64,000 nt of DNA, from the NCBI GenBank assembly GCA_029964075.1, contig CM057135.1:4697001-4761000 (forward strand), written 5' to 3'. Of this stretch, positions 12,187 to 24,593 are shown in pieces. Under the pieces are notes generated by a model. The model was given only the letters and a program-made list of their open reading frames with translations, was not told where the DNA came from and searched no databases. The position numbers and the translations under genes were made by a program. The DNA is from Patiria pectinifera. Lineage: Eukaryota; Echinodermata; Asteroidea; Valvatida; Asterinidae. Every line of letters begins with the position of its first letter. The stretch's first letter is position 1.

Positions 12187-12536
12187 ACATTTATTATAAA
12201 ATCATTTTTCTATCTAAAACAAACTTGTTATATCTTGATGTCACTTCTCCGTAAAGATCAATAATCATTGTACTGATTCAGGCTCATCGTGTGAAACTAT
12301 CATAATGTTTGAAAACAATTAGGTATAACAAATAATTAATACCAGTACTGATTTGAAATCGACATTTATTATAAAATCATTTTTCTATCTAAAACAAACT
12401 TGTTATATCTTGATGTCACTTCTCCGTAAAGATCAATAATCATTGTACTGATTCAGGCTCATCGTGTGAAACTATCATAATGTTTGAAAACAATTAGGTA
12501 TAACAAATAATTAATACCAGTACTGATTTGAAATCG
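12187..12536. repeat. exact 175-bp tandem duplication
   Basis: Bases 12187-12361 and 12362-12536 read identically by eye, both ending ACTGATTTGAAATCG. Identity this complete in non-coding DNA means a very recent duplication or an assembly duplication. Confidence 0.85.
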
Positions 12537-13150
12537 AGTCAAAATGTCACCAGTCATGAACCGGAAGTTCAAAACGAACAAACACTTTAAAACTTACATA
12601 ACTGCTTAAATAAACCTTATATAAATTATAAATTACATAACTGGCAGTGTCTGGAAATTACAAGCATCAGATAGAGTGATTTGCATGATTATTGTGAAAA
12701 TCTGACTTGGTCTTTTAACAGCCTTGCTTAGGTGATCTCCATAAAGCTTACTCATTTATTACACTGATGTAAACTTAAAATGTAACGTTTTTGAGGTATT
12801 AAAAGTGCATCAAAATTATTACTTATTGAAAACGAGTGAAAATGTTTCCGTGTCACGAGCTGGAAGTTCAAAACACTTTAAAACTTACATAACTGTTTAC
12901 ATAAATACTTATATAATTTGCAAATTACATAACTGGCAGTAACTGAAAAATACAAGCATCAGATCGAATGATTTGCACGATTATTGTCAAAATCTTACTT
13001 GGTCATTTAACAGCCTTGTTGCGGCGATCTCCATAAAGCTTAATCATTTATTACACTGATTACATGATTACATTTAAAAGACTTATAATAAAAAATCTTC
13101 ATAGGGATTAAAAGTGTATAAAAACAAAACTTATTTGAAATCGAAGCAAA
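12537..13150. repeat. tandem repeat, period about 300 bp, two copies plus start of a third
   Basis: Copies begin near 12531, 12827 and 13138 with GAAA(T/A)CGA(G/A)(T/G)(C/G)AAAATG. They share GAAGTTCAAAAC, ACTTACATAACTG, CTGGCAGT and TCTCCATAAAGCTTA in order. Divergence is moderate, so it is older than the 175-bp duplication beside it. Confidence 0.7.
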
Positions 13151-14265
13151 ATGTTACCGTGTGACTGCAAAAGATGTATTTTAGAACTTTAGCTTAGAAC
13201 ACATTCAAAAACTTTGAAAACAAAATTTGCATAGGCCTAGTGTAAAATGTTGATATTTGTTAACATGTCTCCAAATGGAAACCTAAACAACACAATTTTT
13301 GAAAACCTGTGACACGTTATAGCACAAAAGGCGGAAGTTAGGCAGAGTAGATTTTGGACACAACCAAAATAACAATGAAACGTTAATTACTTACCGTGAG
13401 ACATGACATTAAAAATTTACTAGAGGCCACTTCCATAAAGCTCTGCATTTCCAGAAAAGACGCCCCTACAATACATACATTGTGAAAAACCTGTGAAATA
13501 CATTGTATTTGCCTTGACATGTCATTTCAAATAATACATACTGGCAATTGGTCATGGATGGGAACAAAAATGAAAGCTTGAATTTCACTTTACTTTCTTG
13601 ACGATAAAACTTATGTACTGTCTACTTCGATATTTACAGGGCTCAGAAAAATATCCCTTAAACAACGGGGTTAATGTCACATCCCCGCTTCAGAAGATAT
13701 TTTTTTCTAAGAACAAACAAGTATTCGTTGCACACTTGGGTAACCGGCCAAAACACTGACAGATACTTTTCCTGGAACTGGTTTCCATGTAATTTACTAA
13801 GCAGATTTATTGTCCAGAAATCAAGACAATTTTGCCCTTTTAATGGTATTTGTTTTTGAAACATGTAAATGTGATATACTTTCATGAATTTAATTTAAAG
13901 TCCAAAAGTAACTAATTCCAGGAAATATACCACAATACATGTTTCTTAAACAAAACCAATAAAACACCAACAAAAGCAAAAAACATTTTTGGCCCTTACA
14001 CCGACCACAAAAAAAACCAACAAAACAACAAAAACAACAACAACGAAACCAAAAACAGTACCTCCATTCAAAAGAAACAAGTCAGGTGTGTTTACAAGCA
14101 CAAATGCCCCGCAACCGTGACTGTTCCCATGACATAACACCACTCTTTTAACATCAACCTACATGTGCAGTGTACCTTGGTAACAGGGAACGTTCAGTGA
14201 CAGCAGTAGTGTTTGCTGTAGGTTTTATATGAATTAATGCCTATGATCTCAGAACAAAAACAAGA
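13151..14265. other. gene-free stretch
   Basis: No supported gene. An A/C-rich tract with AACAACAAAAACAACAACAAC lies at about 13955-14060. A short open frame near 13674-13885 is readable on both strands and has no recognised domain. Confidence 0.4.
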
Positions 14266-14269
14266 TTTC

Positions 14270-14710
14270 TATTGTTTTAGCCACTGTGACCTTGACCTTT
14301 GACCTTTTTACCCCCAATGCAATTGGCTTCTTTGGATTACCAAGAACAATCCACAAACCAAATTTGAAGTTCACATGTAAAGTATTTCTCAAGTTATCGC
14401 GCTGACAAAATTTCTTTTGTTTTAGCTACTGTGACCTTGACCCTTGACCTTTAGGCCTCAAATGCAAGAGGCTTTTTAGGATTACCCAGAACAATACACA
14501 AACCAAATTTGAAGTTCATATGTAAAGTATTTCTCAAGTTATTGCGCTGAAAACATTTCTTTTGTTTTTGCCACTGTGACCTTGACCCTTGACTTTTTGG
14601 CTCCAAATGCAATAGGCTTTTTAGGATTGCTAAGAACAATCCACAATCCAAATTTGAAGTTCATATGTTCAGTATTTCTTAAGTTATCGCGCTGACAAGA
14701 TTTATCCGGA
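14270..14710. repeat. 144-bp tandem repeat with GTGACCTTGACC
   Basis: Three units start at about 14287, 14431 and 14575 with GTGACCTTGACC, followed by AATGCAA, GGATTACC, AAGAACAATCCACAAACC, AATTTGAAGTTCA and AAGTTATCGCGCTGAC. Each holds adjacent TGACCT half-sites of the kind bound by nuclear receptors. Functional binding is inference. Confidence 0.8.
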
Positions 14711-14899
14711 CACACGCACCCACCCATACTGGCATAGACTAGGCACTTCAGACACACAAGCACTTCCGCTGCCGAAATCTGTGCTCACATACCTTTACAC
14801 GCACAGCGCACACATCACTGTACAAATCCTATGGCAGCCGCTACTTCCGGCCAACACACAGTCCGTGGCACGCACTTTCGGCCACTTCGCAAACTCAGG

Positions 14900-15120
14900 T
14901 GTTTAGATCGGTCGCATTCGGTCGAAATTCGCTAGTTTCCTATTGGCCCAATCCCTTAGAATACGTCATCATCGGAGAGAAGAAGGCCTTCGGCATCTTT
15001 CGGCTTTAGTGCTCGAAAATCGATCAATGGCTTCCACTTGATCGCGTAGATTACAATTTTCAGACCGTCAAAAATCCAATTTTGCGTGGATGAATCGTGA
15101 AGCACTAAGGTATGTTTATA
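14900..15120 (+). promoter_or_regulatory. candidate promoter and 5' UTR exon of the transposase-like gene
   Basis: This stretch is less AT-rich than its surroundings. It has a CCTATTGGCCCAAT CCAAT-type box at about 14938-14951 and an ACGTCATC half-CRE near 14963. A good donor (CTAAG|GTATGT) lies at about 15110. A matching acceptor (TTTTCACAG) lies near 15984, before the first ATG exon. Both the transcription start and the UTR intron are inferred. Confidence 0.35.
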
Positions 15121-16076
15121 TTAGTGTTTATCATGGACTTGTTAAAACAAAGTTTTATTGTCATATGAGCAAAGACTTTAGCGAAACGCCGTTCTTTGAG
15201 GGGTAGTTTTTGGGATCGGAGCACTGACACGCCGTGCACGAAGGAACGATCCATACCGCACGGAAGCTCTGTGCAACGGCGTGTGTTGTACGTGTGTTCA
15301 CGGTCGGGCCAAACCACGTTGCCGATCTGCGGCACATTTCAACTGATTTTTAACTGCAAAGTTCATGCGATTTACGGGGTTTGTACTCAGAGGAGGGTTT
15401 GCTCATGACCATAACTTAATGTTTTGTTTTGGGTCGGACTGTAATTCATGATTTAGTGTCTATATTTTCGCTTTCAAAAAGATTGTTGATTTTTTCGTAG
15501 TTTCGTTTTTTCGTTACACATGTAGTGGGCGATACCATTCGTATAGTAGGGGCGGTATCAAAATATTTGTTTTTGCAGAAATTTTGTGCTCGATTATTTT
15601 TGCCAGATTGCAAACAATGGATATTTTAAAAACAGTTTAATTATCATCTGATCTACCTGTTTAACATTTTCAAAATAAACTGACATGGTAAAAACGAAAA
15701 TGTGTAGTGAAATAATTCTCAACCGAAATATTTACCCCCGTAATACTATAACACATGCATTTTTGACACCTTTTGTTGTAATTATTTTGTGTGTGAGAGT
15801 TTTCGATTATTAGATTGGAATCGATTTCCAAGCATATTTTCAAATTTTTTTCAAGTCCCAGTCCCAGTCATTATTTTTTATTGAAAATATTTGAATCAAT
15901 CATTGACCTGCTTAGTAGTAAAAAATGGTTGTGTATGTATTCAATTATTTATTTATTTGTTCATTCTTAGTTTTGTTTTCACAGATTTTTCCACTGCACT
16001 GATTTTGTGACCAGCCGTACACAGCACATATATCTTCGAGGGTGAGCTTGATTTCAAGTTCCATGATTCTTCCTCC
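15121..16076 (+). other. presumed 5' UTR intron and UTR
   Basis: No gene is visible. It lies between the candidate donor at 15110 and the first coding ATG at 16077. Small unrelated open frames occur on both strands. Confidence 0.35.
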
Positions 16077-16134
16077 ATGGATAGCAAAGGGGATGAACCA
16101 GATTTCAGACAACAAGAAAAGGAGTCTACAAATG
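16077..16134 (+). CDS. transposase-like gene, coding exon 1
   Basis: ATG at 16077 sits in a CCTCCATGG context. The frame encodes 19 residues starting MDSKGDEPDF and ends AATG|GTAATT, a phase-1 donor. The next exon starts with two bases that complete a Val codon, so the phases agree. The peptide is acidic and without a domain. I chose this start because all three coding exons join in one frame from here. No protein match was tested. Confidence 0.6.
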
Positions 16135-16455
16135 GTAATTATTTGCAATTAGTTATAAAAATGTACGAAATTCAGTTAAGGGTTTCTTCAATCAAATTCT
16201 GATACTCAGCAACTGATTTCAAAAATTATTCTTTTCAAATATCTTAAGGTTAAATTGTCAAGTAAAATTTATTTGATTTCAACCTTTTTGACAATGAGCA
16301 CAATTTATGCATGTGTGTATGCATCGTAAGTTTCCTTTATTCATTCTCAGGTTTGTTAAAATGATTTTCTTACATAATTTAAATTTCATTATCATAATTT
16401 AAATAATAATTTTATAAATAGTTTCAAACATTTCTTTTTCATTTCTCATTCCCAG

Positions 16456-16575
16456 TTTCCATGCAATCACACTCAACTGTGGTCAGCGATGTAACTATTC
16501 AATCTGCGACATCGTCCTCGTCCAGTAGTTCTGCCTCATGTCCGGGTACATCTGAAGGTCAACAACTCGAATCAT
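16456..16575 (+). CDS. transposase-like gene, coding exon 2
   Basis: Acceptor TTCCCAG at 16449-16455 and donor TCAT|GTATGT after 16575. The 120 bases keep phase 1 at both ends, so the exon could be skipped without shifting the frame. It encodes a Ser-rich linker with a run of seven Ser residues (about residues 38-44 of the model). No domain is recognisable. It joins exon 3 through a split Tyr codon. Confidence 0.6.
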
Positions 16576-16834
16576 GTATGTTTTATCAGTACTGGATTTG
16601 CACCTCAGCATTTAATGTTTTGTTTTCCCAGGTTTTCAAAGCCAAGTTTTTCCGAACTGTTTAATGAGATCGTGTGAACCTATGTCCAAATCAAAAATTA
16701 AATGACGTGCCTAAAACATGAATTCTGTGTGTACCATAACATGTGACAAGAAACGTAAGAAATTAAAGAGGGGCTTAATGATTTTCAAAGAAGAACTATA
16801 TGTTAAGTGTTTTCAATGTTATTTTTCACTTCAG

Positions 16835-19800
16835 ATATTGGCCCATTCTCCAATGAAGCTGGCATTTCGAAGGCACACTTTGTGGAAGAGAACACCCCCC
16901 TACCACATATTACAGAAATCAAGAATGGCGTTGTCGTTGAGCTGCATGGGTATCTGGTGAAGGGTCGGTCATTCTCTGCCTTGAGGTTTGCAAAATTCTT
17001 GATGAAACTGTCGCAATGCTCAGACAGTTACCCTAAAAAAAATCAGGGTTTTGTCAAGCGCTTGATTGAGAAAGGGAAGAAGATTTGCAAGACCCCGAAG
17101 GGCAGGGAAGAGCAGCTCCAATTATTGCGAGAGGGTGCTTTTCAGATGGTTCGGGAACGGCGAACAATAGGTCCTGACACACCAAGAAAGAGAAAGCTGA
17201 GACATGATTTAGCACAGGAGAAGGCTGATAAGAAGAAAGTGGTAAAGAGGCTCAACACATTGGAAAACTCACATGAGCAGGTTTTGAGTGATACTAGATC
17301 TGCTGCAGCACAAGAAACCAGATGTCTTCAAACTCAGCTTGAGGAAGAAGGAAAGGAGAAAGATGCCTTACAGAAAGAAGCAGATGACGTGAGGGTGACA
17401 ATGGAAGACTTGTCAGAGAAGTACAAGCAGGCAATAGATGAGCTTGAGAAAATAAATGCCACCTTCAACCCTATGAAAGATGACATGGAGGCTCACAGAA
17501 TCATGTATTTTGAGCAACGGTCCAAACTCGAGGTGCTCGAAAACAAGTTGTCTGCTGCAAGAGATTAATTGGATGTGCGGAACACCAATCGAAAGATGAA
17601 ACGACATCAAGAGAGCATTGCTGTCTTAAAGAAGAACAATGCTGCAATGAATCAAGCAATTTCATCACTACATGAAGAGCATGAAGATTCGCAAGCAAAA
17701 CTCACTGAATCACAACAACAACTGATGGAGCTGGAGGAAAGAACAAGAGGTTTAAATACAGTGAAAGATAAGTTGAGAAAACAGAAGGTTTACTTCAAAA
17801 CCAAAGTCAGAAATGTTCAGTCCCAAGGAAATGATGAAGATCTGAAAGAACTGGAAAACCGCATAGCATTTCTGCAGCAGAAGAATGCTGAACTTGAAAG
17901 TTTGCTGGCTCTTATAGAGCAAGAAAAGATCATGACCAGAACAGATGGGCGATATTCAGACGCAGTCAGAGAGACAGTAATGGCGTTACTGTCCATGAAC
18001 GTTTCACTTAGCAAGACAAATGAAGTCATCAGAGTCGTGTTGAAGAAAATGGCGGGAAAGGAAGTCGACAAACTTCCTTCTTATGGGACAAAATCCCAAT
18101 TTCTTCTGGAAGCAAGACATCTAGCCGACTTAGAGGTAGCCAAAGCCATGCTCAGCAATAAGCCTGAAGATGCTCTTGGAAACTGCATCCATGGTGATGG
18201 GACTACTGAACATCACAAAAAATATCAGAACTTTCAGGTCACTCTACCTGACGGCTCATCGCGTTCACTTGGCCTTTTTCAAATGGCAAGTGGAGATACA
18301 GATGCTGTGATGGAGGCTTTCGAGGAACGAATGGAAGAATTAGCTTCAGCTCTTTCTGCAGATGGTGATAGAGACGAGATATTCAAACAGTTGATGGTCA
18401 CAATCAAGAGTACTATGACGGACCAAGGAGCAACAATGCCACAGTTTAGTGAGAAACTTGAAGTCTTAAGGGCAGAACTTCTTCCAGAAATTATGCAGAA
18501 CTGGGATCAGCTGACTGAAGAGCTGAAGGAGAGTACCAAGCAATTCGGGCATTTTTATTGCAAAATGCACCCTATCATCAATTTTGCAGATGAAGTTGGA
18601 AAGGTACTGAAGTCCTTCGAGGATATTGCAGCAAGTGGAAAGAATGCACACAACCTGGTGACAAATGAGTGTGGTGCTGTACGTCTAGTTCGCACAGCAA
18701 GTAAAGCGTATCACCATCGTGGCTCTGACAAATCTGGTGTAGAGGATGCGTTCACTAGCTACCTCGGTAACGAATACAACGTCACCAATCATCTTGTGTA
18801 CTATGTTGGGAACCGAGCAAACATCCTGTTTGAGGCTGCAGCAGCAACATATTTCCACCGGCACCACCTAGTCAATTTTGTCTCCATGTTACCTGATCCA
18901 AATTATCTCCTGCTTGCCGTGGCTGAAGATGCAAATGAAAAAAATCCTTCAGGCAGAGCTACGAGCGCTTGGTGGTGCCCACAAAGTTGTGACTGGTCCA
19001 CTTTGGCACATGGTCAAAACAGCAGAAAACATACTTTCCATGAATGATGTTCTTCATCAACTACAGACGGCTCTCCATTCATGGAAAGATGATGCATCAG
19101 GAATGCTTCAAGGTGAGCTGGCCATCATCGATGGGGCACCAATCGTGAAAGATGATGTTTACGATTGTCTGTTCGAGGAATGCCAAGATGCAGAACAGCA
19201 GGCAATGTGCATCCAGGCCCTGGAGTTCATCTTTTGCGCCATCCTACTGATCCTCCAACGCCAGTGCAAAGATCAGCTGCCAGGAGGGAAGTATTGGAAT
19301 CCGACTACTGAAGAACAACAAAAGTTTTCGAGTGTCCCCAGTACAAACATGGTAGGTGAGAGAGACTTTGCCTACTTGGATATGATGGTAAGAGAAAAGC
19401 CCTCAGCCAGGACAGTCAGTCTTGAGGCATTAATCAAGTGGTCGAACAATAAAACACTAGACTGGTTGGACAGCCTTCCTGCTGAGGAAAAGGAACGGTA
19501 CATGGCTGCAGCCAGATCTCACTCACGACACATCATCAACCACTACCATAATCGGATGAAAGAAATTAAAGCCAAACGATGGGCGAATTTACAGGCCAAG
19601 CAGAAAAAGAAGCAAGAGAAAGAAAAAGCGGCTCTGCAGAACAGAGTGAAGATGACGGAAGATATGACCACGCAAGGCGGGCTCTGGCTGACTTTACAGG
19701 TTGTTGAAGAAAAAGTGAAAGCTATGCATGAACAAGATCTCTCTGCTGAGGAGATCAGAAGAAGAATCTATCTTCAACTTACCTTTCACCACAGAATTCT

Positions 19801-20418
19801 TGGGTCAGAATCTCCTAAAAAGGAGTTCTTCCAGTTGGGGACAACTGAACATGGGAAGAGACGAGATTTCAGTGTTGCAGAAATGAAGAGGCACCTCATC
19901 CATATCCTTCAGCACAATAGCATTCAACCATCGTCAGACCCAGCAACTCTTTCCCTTCAGAACCCAGGCCCTTCTAAACATCCGGTTTTAGCATTTCAAT
20001 ATTCATCTGCGGCAGACAGGGAATCTTCAGTAGCAGAGCAAAAAGCAAAACTCCTGAAGAAAATTCAAGATGAAAAAAGTAAAGCGTGCTTGTGCTGTCT
20101 CACAAAGCCACCTTGATGCACTTTTGAAGAAACCAAGCTTGTTAGTTGGGAAGGCAAGTAGAACACAAACTTTGTCAGAAAGCAGACAGTCCACCACAGT
20201 GGTACACTGGAAATGTTCTCTCCGTCACAAAAGCAACAAAGGACCCGTCGGAAACAATCTACTCGATAAATTATAGGGATGAAGAAGAGGTTTGGGAGTT
20301 CCCACTTTTGACTGATCTTAAGAAAAAGGAACTGATCATACTGGACAGTTTGTTAATATGTAGTCTAAGTACTGAAGTGAAAAAAGTGAACGGAAAGACC
20401 CAGCAGAACTGTGTGTAA
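16835..20418 (+). pseudogene. hAT-like/RNase H-fold transposase-related gene, main exon, four frame breaks
   Basis: The acceptor CTTCAG at 16829-16834 opens a frame running to a TAA at 17566, then on in the same frame to about 18940. There an A7 run shifts the reading to frame 2. A second A-run near 20070 and a further shift near 20140 move it again. In order I see: an N-terminal basic domain (about 16840-17180), a long coiled coil (17180-17930), an HGDGT motif (18190), FYCKMH (18553), TNMVGERDFA (19342) that recalls the C-terminal signature of hAT transposases, a Lys/Glu-rich helix (19580-19660), and a Tudor-like tail with QWYTGNV and YSINYRDEEE (20190-20300). From memory this order occurs in many uncharacterised predicted proteins of cnidarians, fish and echinoderms. 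Breaks at homopolymers could be sequencing errors, otherwise the gene is dead. Confidence 0.6.
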
Positions 20419-20454
20419 GTTCATGGGAACAACGTTGAAAGGTGCTCCCCTATC

Positions 20455-20980
20455 ACGCGCCATGTAAATATGCAAATTAGTTAATTAAAAAAAATGAGTC
20501 AGATTCATTTCTTGGATTTTTTTTCTTCTCAAAACAAAGCTTGCATTGATGACAAACTGTTTTTTAGCAATTGTAAAATTCGCCAACTTTTTCTCCCCAT
20601 GTTCACACATTACCTCATTAATTATGCAAATTGGATAATTATTTTAATATAGATCTATTTGCATTCCCAACAGCCAGATTAAGTAGAGTTAAGTGGCATT
20701 CCATAAATTCATTTCTTTTAACCAAAAAGTCCTTTTGATAAATGACTGACAATAACAGTTTTATCCATTTTCATAAACTAAGCTAATTAATTATGCGGAT
20801 TTGTTAATTACACATTTCCAGGTTTTGTTACATTCCTAATAGCCAGATTTTGAAGACTTGTTTAAAATTTCAATAAGATATTTCTTTTTGACCAAGGTTT
20901 TCTGTGTCAAAATGACAAATTTTGACAATTTTCGCCTAAATAGTTAATTAATTATGCAAATTAGATAATTATTGTCAGTT
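20455..20980. repeat. diverged tandem repeat of about 155 bp with TTAATTATGCAAATT
   Basis: A TTAATTA(A/T)GCAAATT block recurs near 20472, 20624, 20783 and 20940. It is separated by similar pyrimidine-rich segments with ATTCATTTCTT and CC(A/T)A(A/C)(C/T)AGCCAGATT. The ATGCAAAT word is the POU-factor octamer. It lies just after the transposase-like gene and may be its 3' UTR. Confidence 0.55.
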
Positions 20981-23880
20981 CTGTTTTCATTTTTTTTAAG
21001 TTTAATTTCATACAAACGCTTAACCACAACATCAAGCAAGTCTGATACCATGTGAAACAGATAAAAGAATGAAGAACATTTCTGCAGTCATCTTTTCGGT
21101 GCCAAAACAGTAATAAAGAAAAACAAAAGATGACCTTTGACCTCTTCGCTAAAAATTTCCCTCATTTTACGAAACATAATTGCCCATAACTATCAAACGC
21201 AATGACCGATCTGAAAAATTCCAAAAGATTTCTTCTAATGAAGACTCCCTCTTTCAAATGGTGTATATTGTGAATGCTTGCTCCTTTTATTTCAAAATCA
21301 CCTGAAGTGCCTACATAGACAGAATTAACACTGCTAGAATATAGTTTACCTGTAAGGACATATAAAAGCAATTGCATTTTTATCCAATTAACCCTGCGCA
21401 GCGTTTACAAAAAAAACTTTGCAACAACGCAAGACCCTATTCATAGCAATACAACAAAAAGCCACGTGCCAGATAATATCCAGACGGTTGCCAGCAAATG
21501 ATACGGTGTCTCGTGTAGTAATGGAAAACACACCCCGAACAAGTTGCCACATCATTTTGTTTACTTGTTTCAATTTGTTTTGTTTTAGTCCAAAACTTAC
21601 CCTATGGGGTCTCATGGACATGCATAAAGCGGACAATACATGTGCTCACCACCTTATGAGGACAGTGACGACAGATAGACTTGCATCAGTCAACAGGGGC
21701 AGGGCAAGTGAGGCAGATGTACTACATGGACCATAAGCAGTCTAGTCCTCATGAATTTTAAACAAGCCACAACGGAAATAAAAGGAGCAAACATTTCTTT
21801 GTTCAAATTCAGGAAGTGTCGCCAAAATGTTCTTGGAGAGGGGGAACTGAGCACATTTTCCCTCTTAAATCCTTGTACTTTCCTTGGCAAATTCTCAATG
21901 TATCTTTTTTTTGTTAGGGTGAGTGGGGGAGGGGACACTGACCATCACCTCCTCCACATTGACATTCCCCTGAGATACCAATGTTGTGAATTAAAGTAAC
22001 TGCAATATGACTTTGCAACCCTTTCTTTTTATTTGTATGTATTCCTCTATTTTGTATAGGGGGGGGGGGGCAAGCACCCCCCCCCCCATGGCATCCATGA
22101 TTCAAATGTTAGGAGAATAAAACACACTAAGCAAAACACACTAAAGGAAAGACCCACAGCACGTTTTTTGTCTCATGGTTTTAGGGTAGGGTTTGAGACA
22201 TTTTATTTTGTCAGTGTCACTCACAAAGAAGTAATTTTCTATTTAACTGTAAAAATGTTTTTACTATGTAATTTCATGTATGTTATTAGCAATTTATTGC
22301 AATTAGTGCAATTTATGTACCACTTAAGACAAATTACATGTACCGTCAAACTGGATCTCCCACCTTTGGGCCACCTTAGAACACTTTAAATGTGTTTTTC
22401 ACTCTTTGACAAAAAGGCCCAAAATAAAACCAATACATATGCTAATTTTAAAAATTAGACTTTTTTTATAATTTTAATTTGATGGTGAATTTAACAACAT
22501 GCAGCCTCCTAATTGGATTGCTGACGGGCAAGAATTGGCAAGTTAATCCATGATGTCAAGACAGTGTTCAAAAGTCAGCCACTGTAACAAATTCTAAAAT
22601 TTATAAAATTAGCAAAACAGACATGTACACATCTTACTTTCCTATTGGAAAAAAAAATGCACTTGAAAAAAGATGCACTATCAAATATGTGACCTGCTCT
22701 GCAAAAGTGAGTCTGTTGTGGCAAAACTGATGTTTTGAGTTAATTACGTTAATGAAAAGGGAATGATATATCATGTACTTGTATGTCATGGACCTCTCTT
22801 GGGATATTTCGTTGCATCGCTGTGCTTGCTTCATTTTTTCAATTTAAGCTAGAAAAAATAAATATGATGCAATGAACCAGGAAAAGCACCGAAAATCAAA
22901 CAATATTTAAATTCCTTTGTAAAACAAACTAAAACTATCAAACCACCAAAATAAAAATATTAAAAAAATAGGATTTCAGTTTCACAGTATCCATTTCAAA
23001 ATGGCGAAAGTTGGCATTCAAATTATGCAACATCAGACTAATTTTTGCAGAGAGGGTAAAAAATATACAGTAACATTTACAAATATATGCAAAATATCTA
23101 TCGTATTCATAGCAAGAAACAGGCAGTGTATTGGTATTTTACATCAGGCACATTTTGAGGTTTTGCAATTTTAATGAAATATAGATCTTGCTTTCTCAAA
23201 CACTTCTTTTTTTTATTGGATATTCTAAGGCCAAGTTAATACAATTTAAAAGACTGTTCAAAATGTCACTGATTTCGAGTCATTTCAGTGTCACTCTTTG
23301 AAATGACACACCCCTCTAAAATTATTTTAAACAGTTTCAATTTGAAAATTGTACAGCACACTTTCAACATGAGTATCACCACACATTTAAAAAAACCAAT
23401 AATAGCTGAAAATCACTGTCTTTGTTTTAGCCATTTCTCCATTCGTAGCTCTGCCCAGTCTGCCTGGTTTTGACATACGGCGTCACGTGTATAGTGGGAA
23501 ACTGCAACATCTCTCTTCGCAAATAAAACTATTAAAAAATATATTGCACAAAACTAGTAGAATCGATAATGGTGAAAACTTGCAACCACACAAATGTGTA
23601 AATGCTATTAGTTTATCTAATTTGAGGTTTCCCACAGACTTGCATGAAATGAAATTGTTAGCAGGGGTGAGATTGGGGGGGAAATGACATATCCACGAAA
23701 TAACATGTCATCCACAGGGTTTGGCAGGTGGCAAATGACAGATGAACACAATGTATGTATACAATCTAAAATATTGCAAGAGATGTTGATACAATACCGA
23801 GAGAGATCTGGACTGATGAAAGATATATTGTACTGATGATGTTGTAACAGATCTTATGAGATGTGACATGTAAAGAACCG
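20981..23880. other. gene-free stretch
   Basis: No gene supported. Adjacent G10 and C-runs lie at 22061-22087. The many short frames lack domains, splice continuity or repeat support. Confidence 0.45.
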
Positions 23881-23885
23881 GAGTT

Positions 23886-24085
23886 AAGCACAGGTGCAAG
23901 GATTAAGCCACATTGAAATAAGTTTAGAAGTTACATTGTCTGTATTGGAGATAAACCCTGACCATTTATACTATAGCACTATAAATGCTAATATTAAAAT
24001 AGGAAACATCATTATAAAACTTCCTGCGTTAAAACAACAATGTGTTTTAACACAAACAATTCTAACTATTACCAAACATTGGTGA
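23886..24085. repeat. dispersed repeat, copy A of a pair
   Basis: Shares GCCACATTGAAATA, GTTTAGAAGT, ACATTGTCT, GAAACATCATTATAAAAC and CAATGTGTTTTA in order with 25678-25865. The copies are diverged and lie 1.8 kb apart in the same orientation. Confidence 0.6.
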
Positions 24086-24593
24086 CCAAACACGACAAAA
24101 CCTGTCATTCATGAGATCAAATTTTACTATTTGTTAAACATGTCAACAATGCAAACTCTACTCAATGATTTTCAAGTTTTACAGAAAGAGAAGAAAACAT
24201 TTAATCGTTTGCTTCAGATCAACATCTGTCCATTTTTTGAGGAGGGAAAACAAAATAAAAAAGTTGTGTACAGAATTTATACAAATATAAAATGGACCAT
24301 TGTGCACGGTTTGTCCAGTTTTTATTGCAATAAGATCATACAAATCTTATTTGAATCTTTAGTAGTAAGTAATCTATGCTTAACAAGATACATCAAAACC
24401 TCCAACTGAACATGAACAAATAGACCAAATTACAATAATTGTTTAGGTATTATTCCAGAATGTCATTTTGACATTGCAAATGACATTCATACTCTCAGTA
24501 CAGTATGTCAAAAAAGGTCAATTGAGAGAATTCCTGGTTGTGCAGATACTTCTAAGCCATGGTCTTAATCCCCAGGAGTTTCATTTAATTTCA

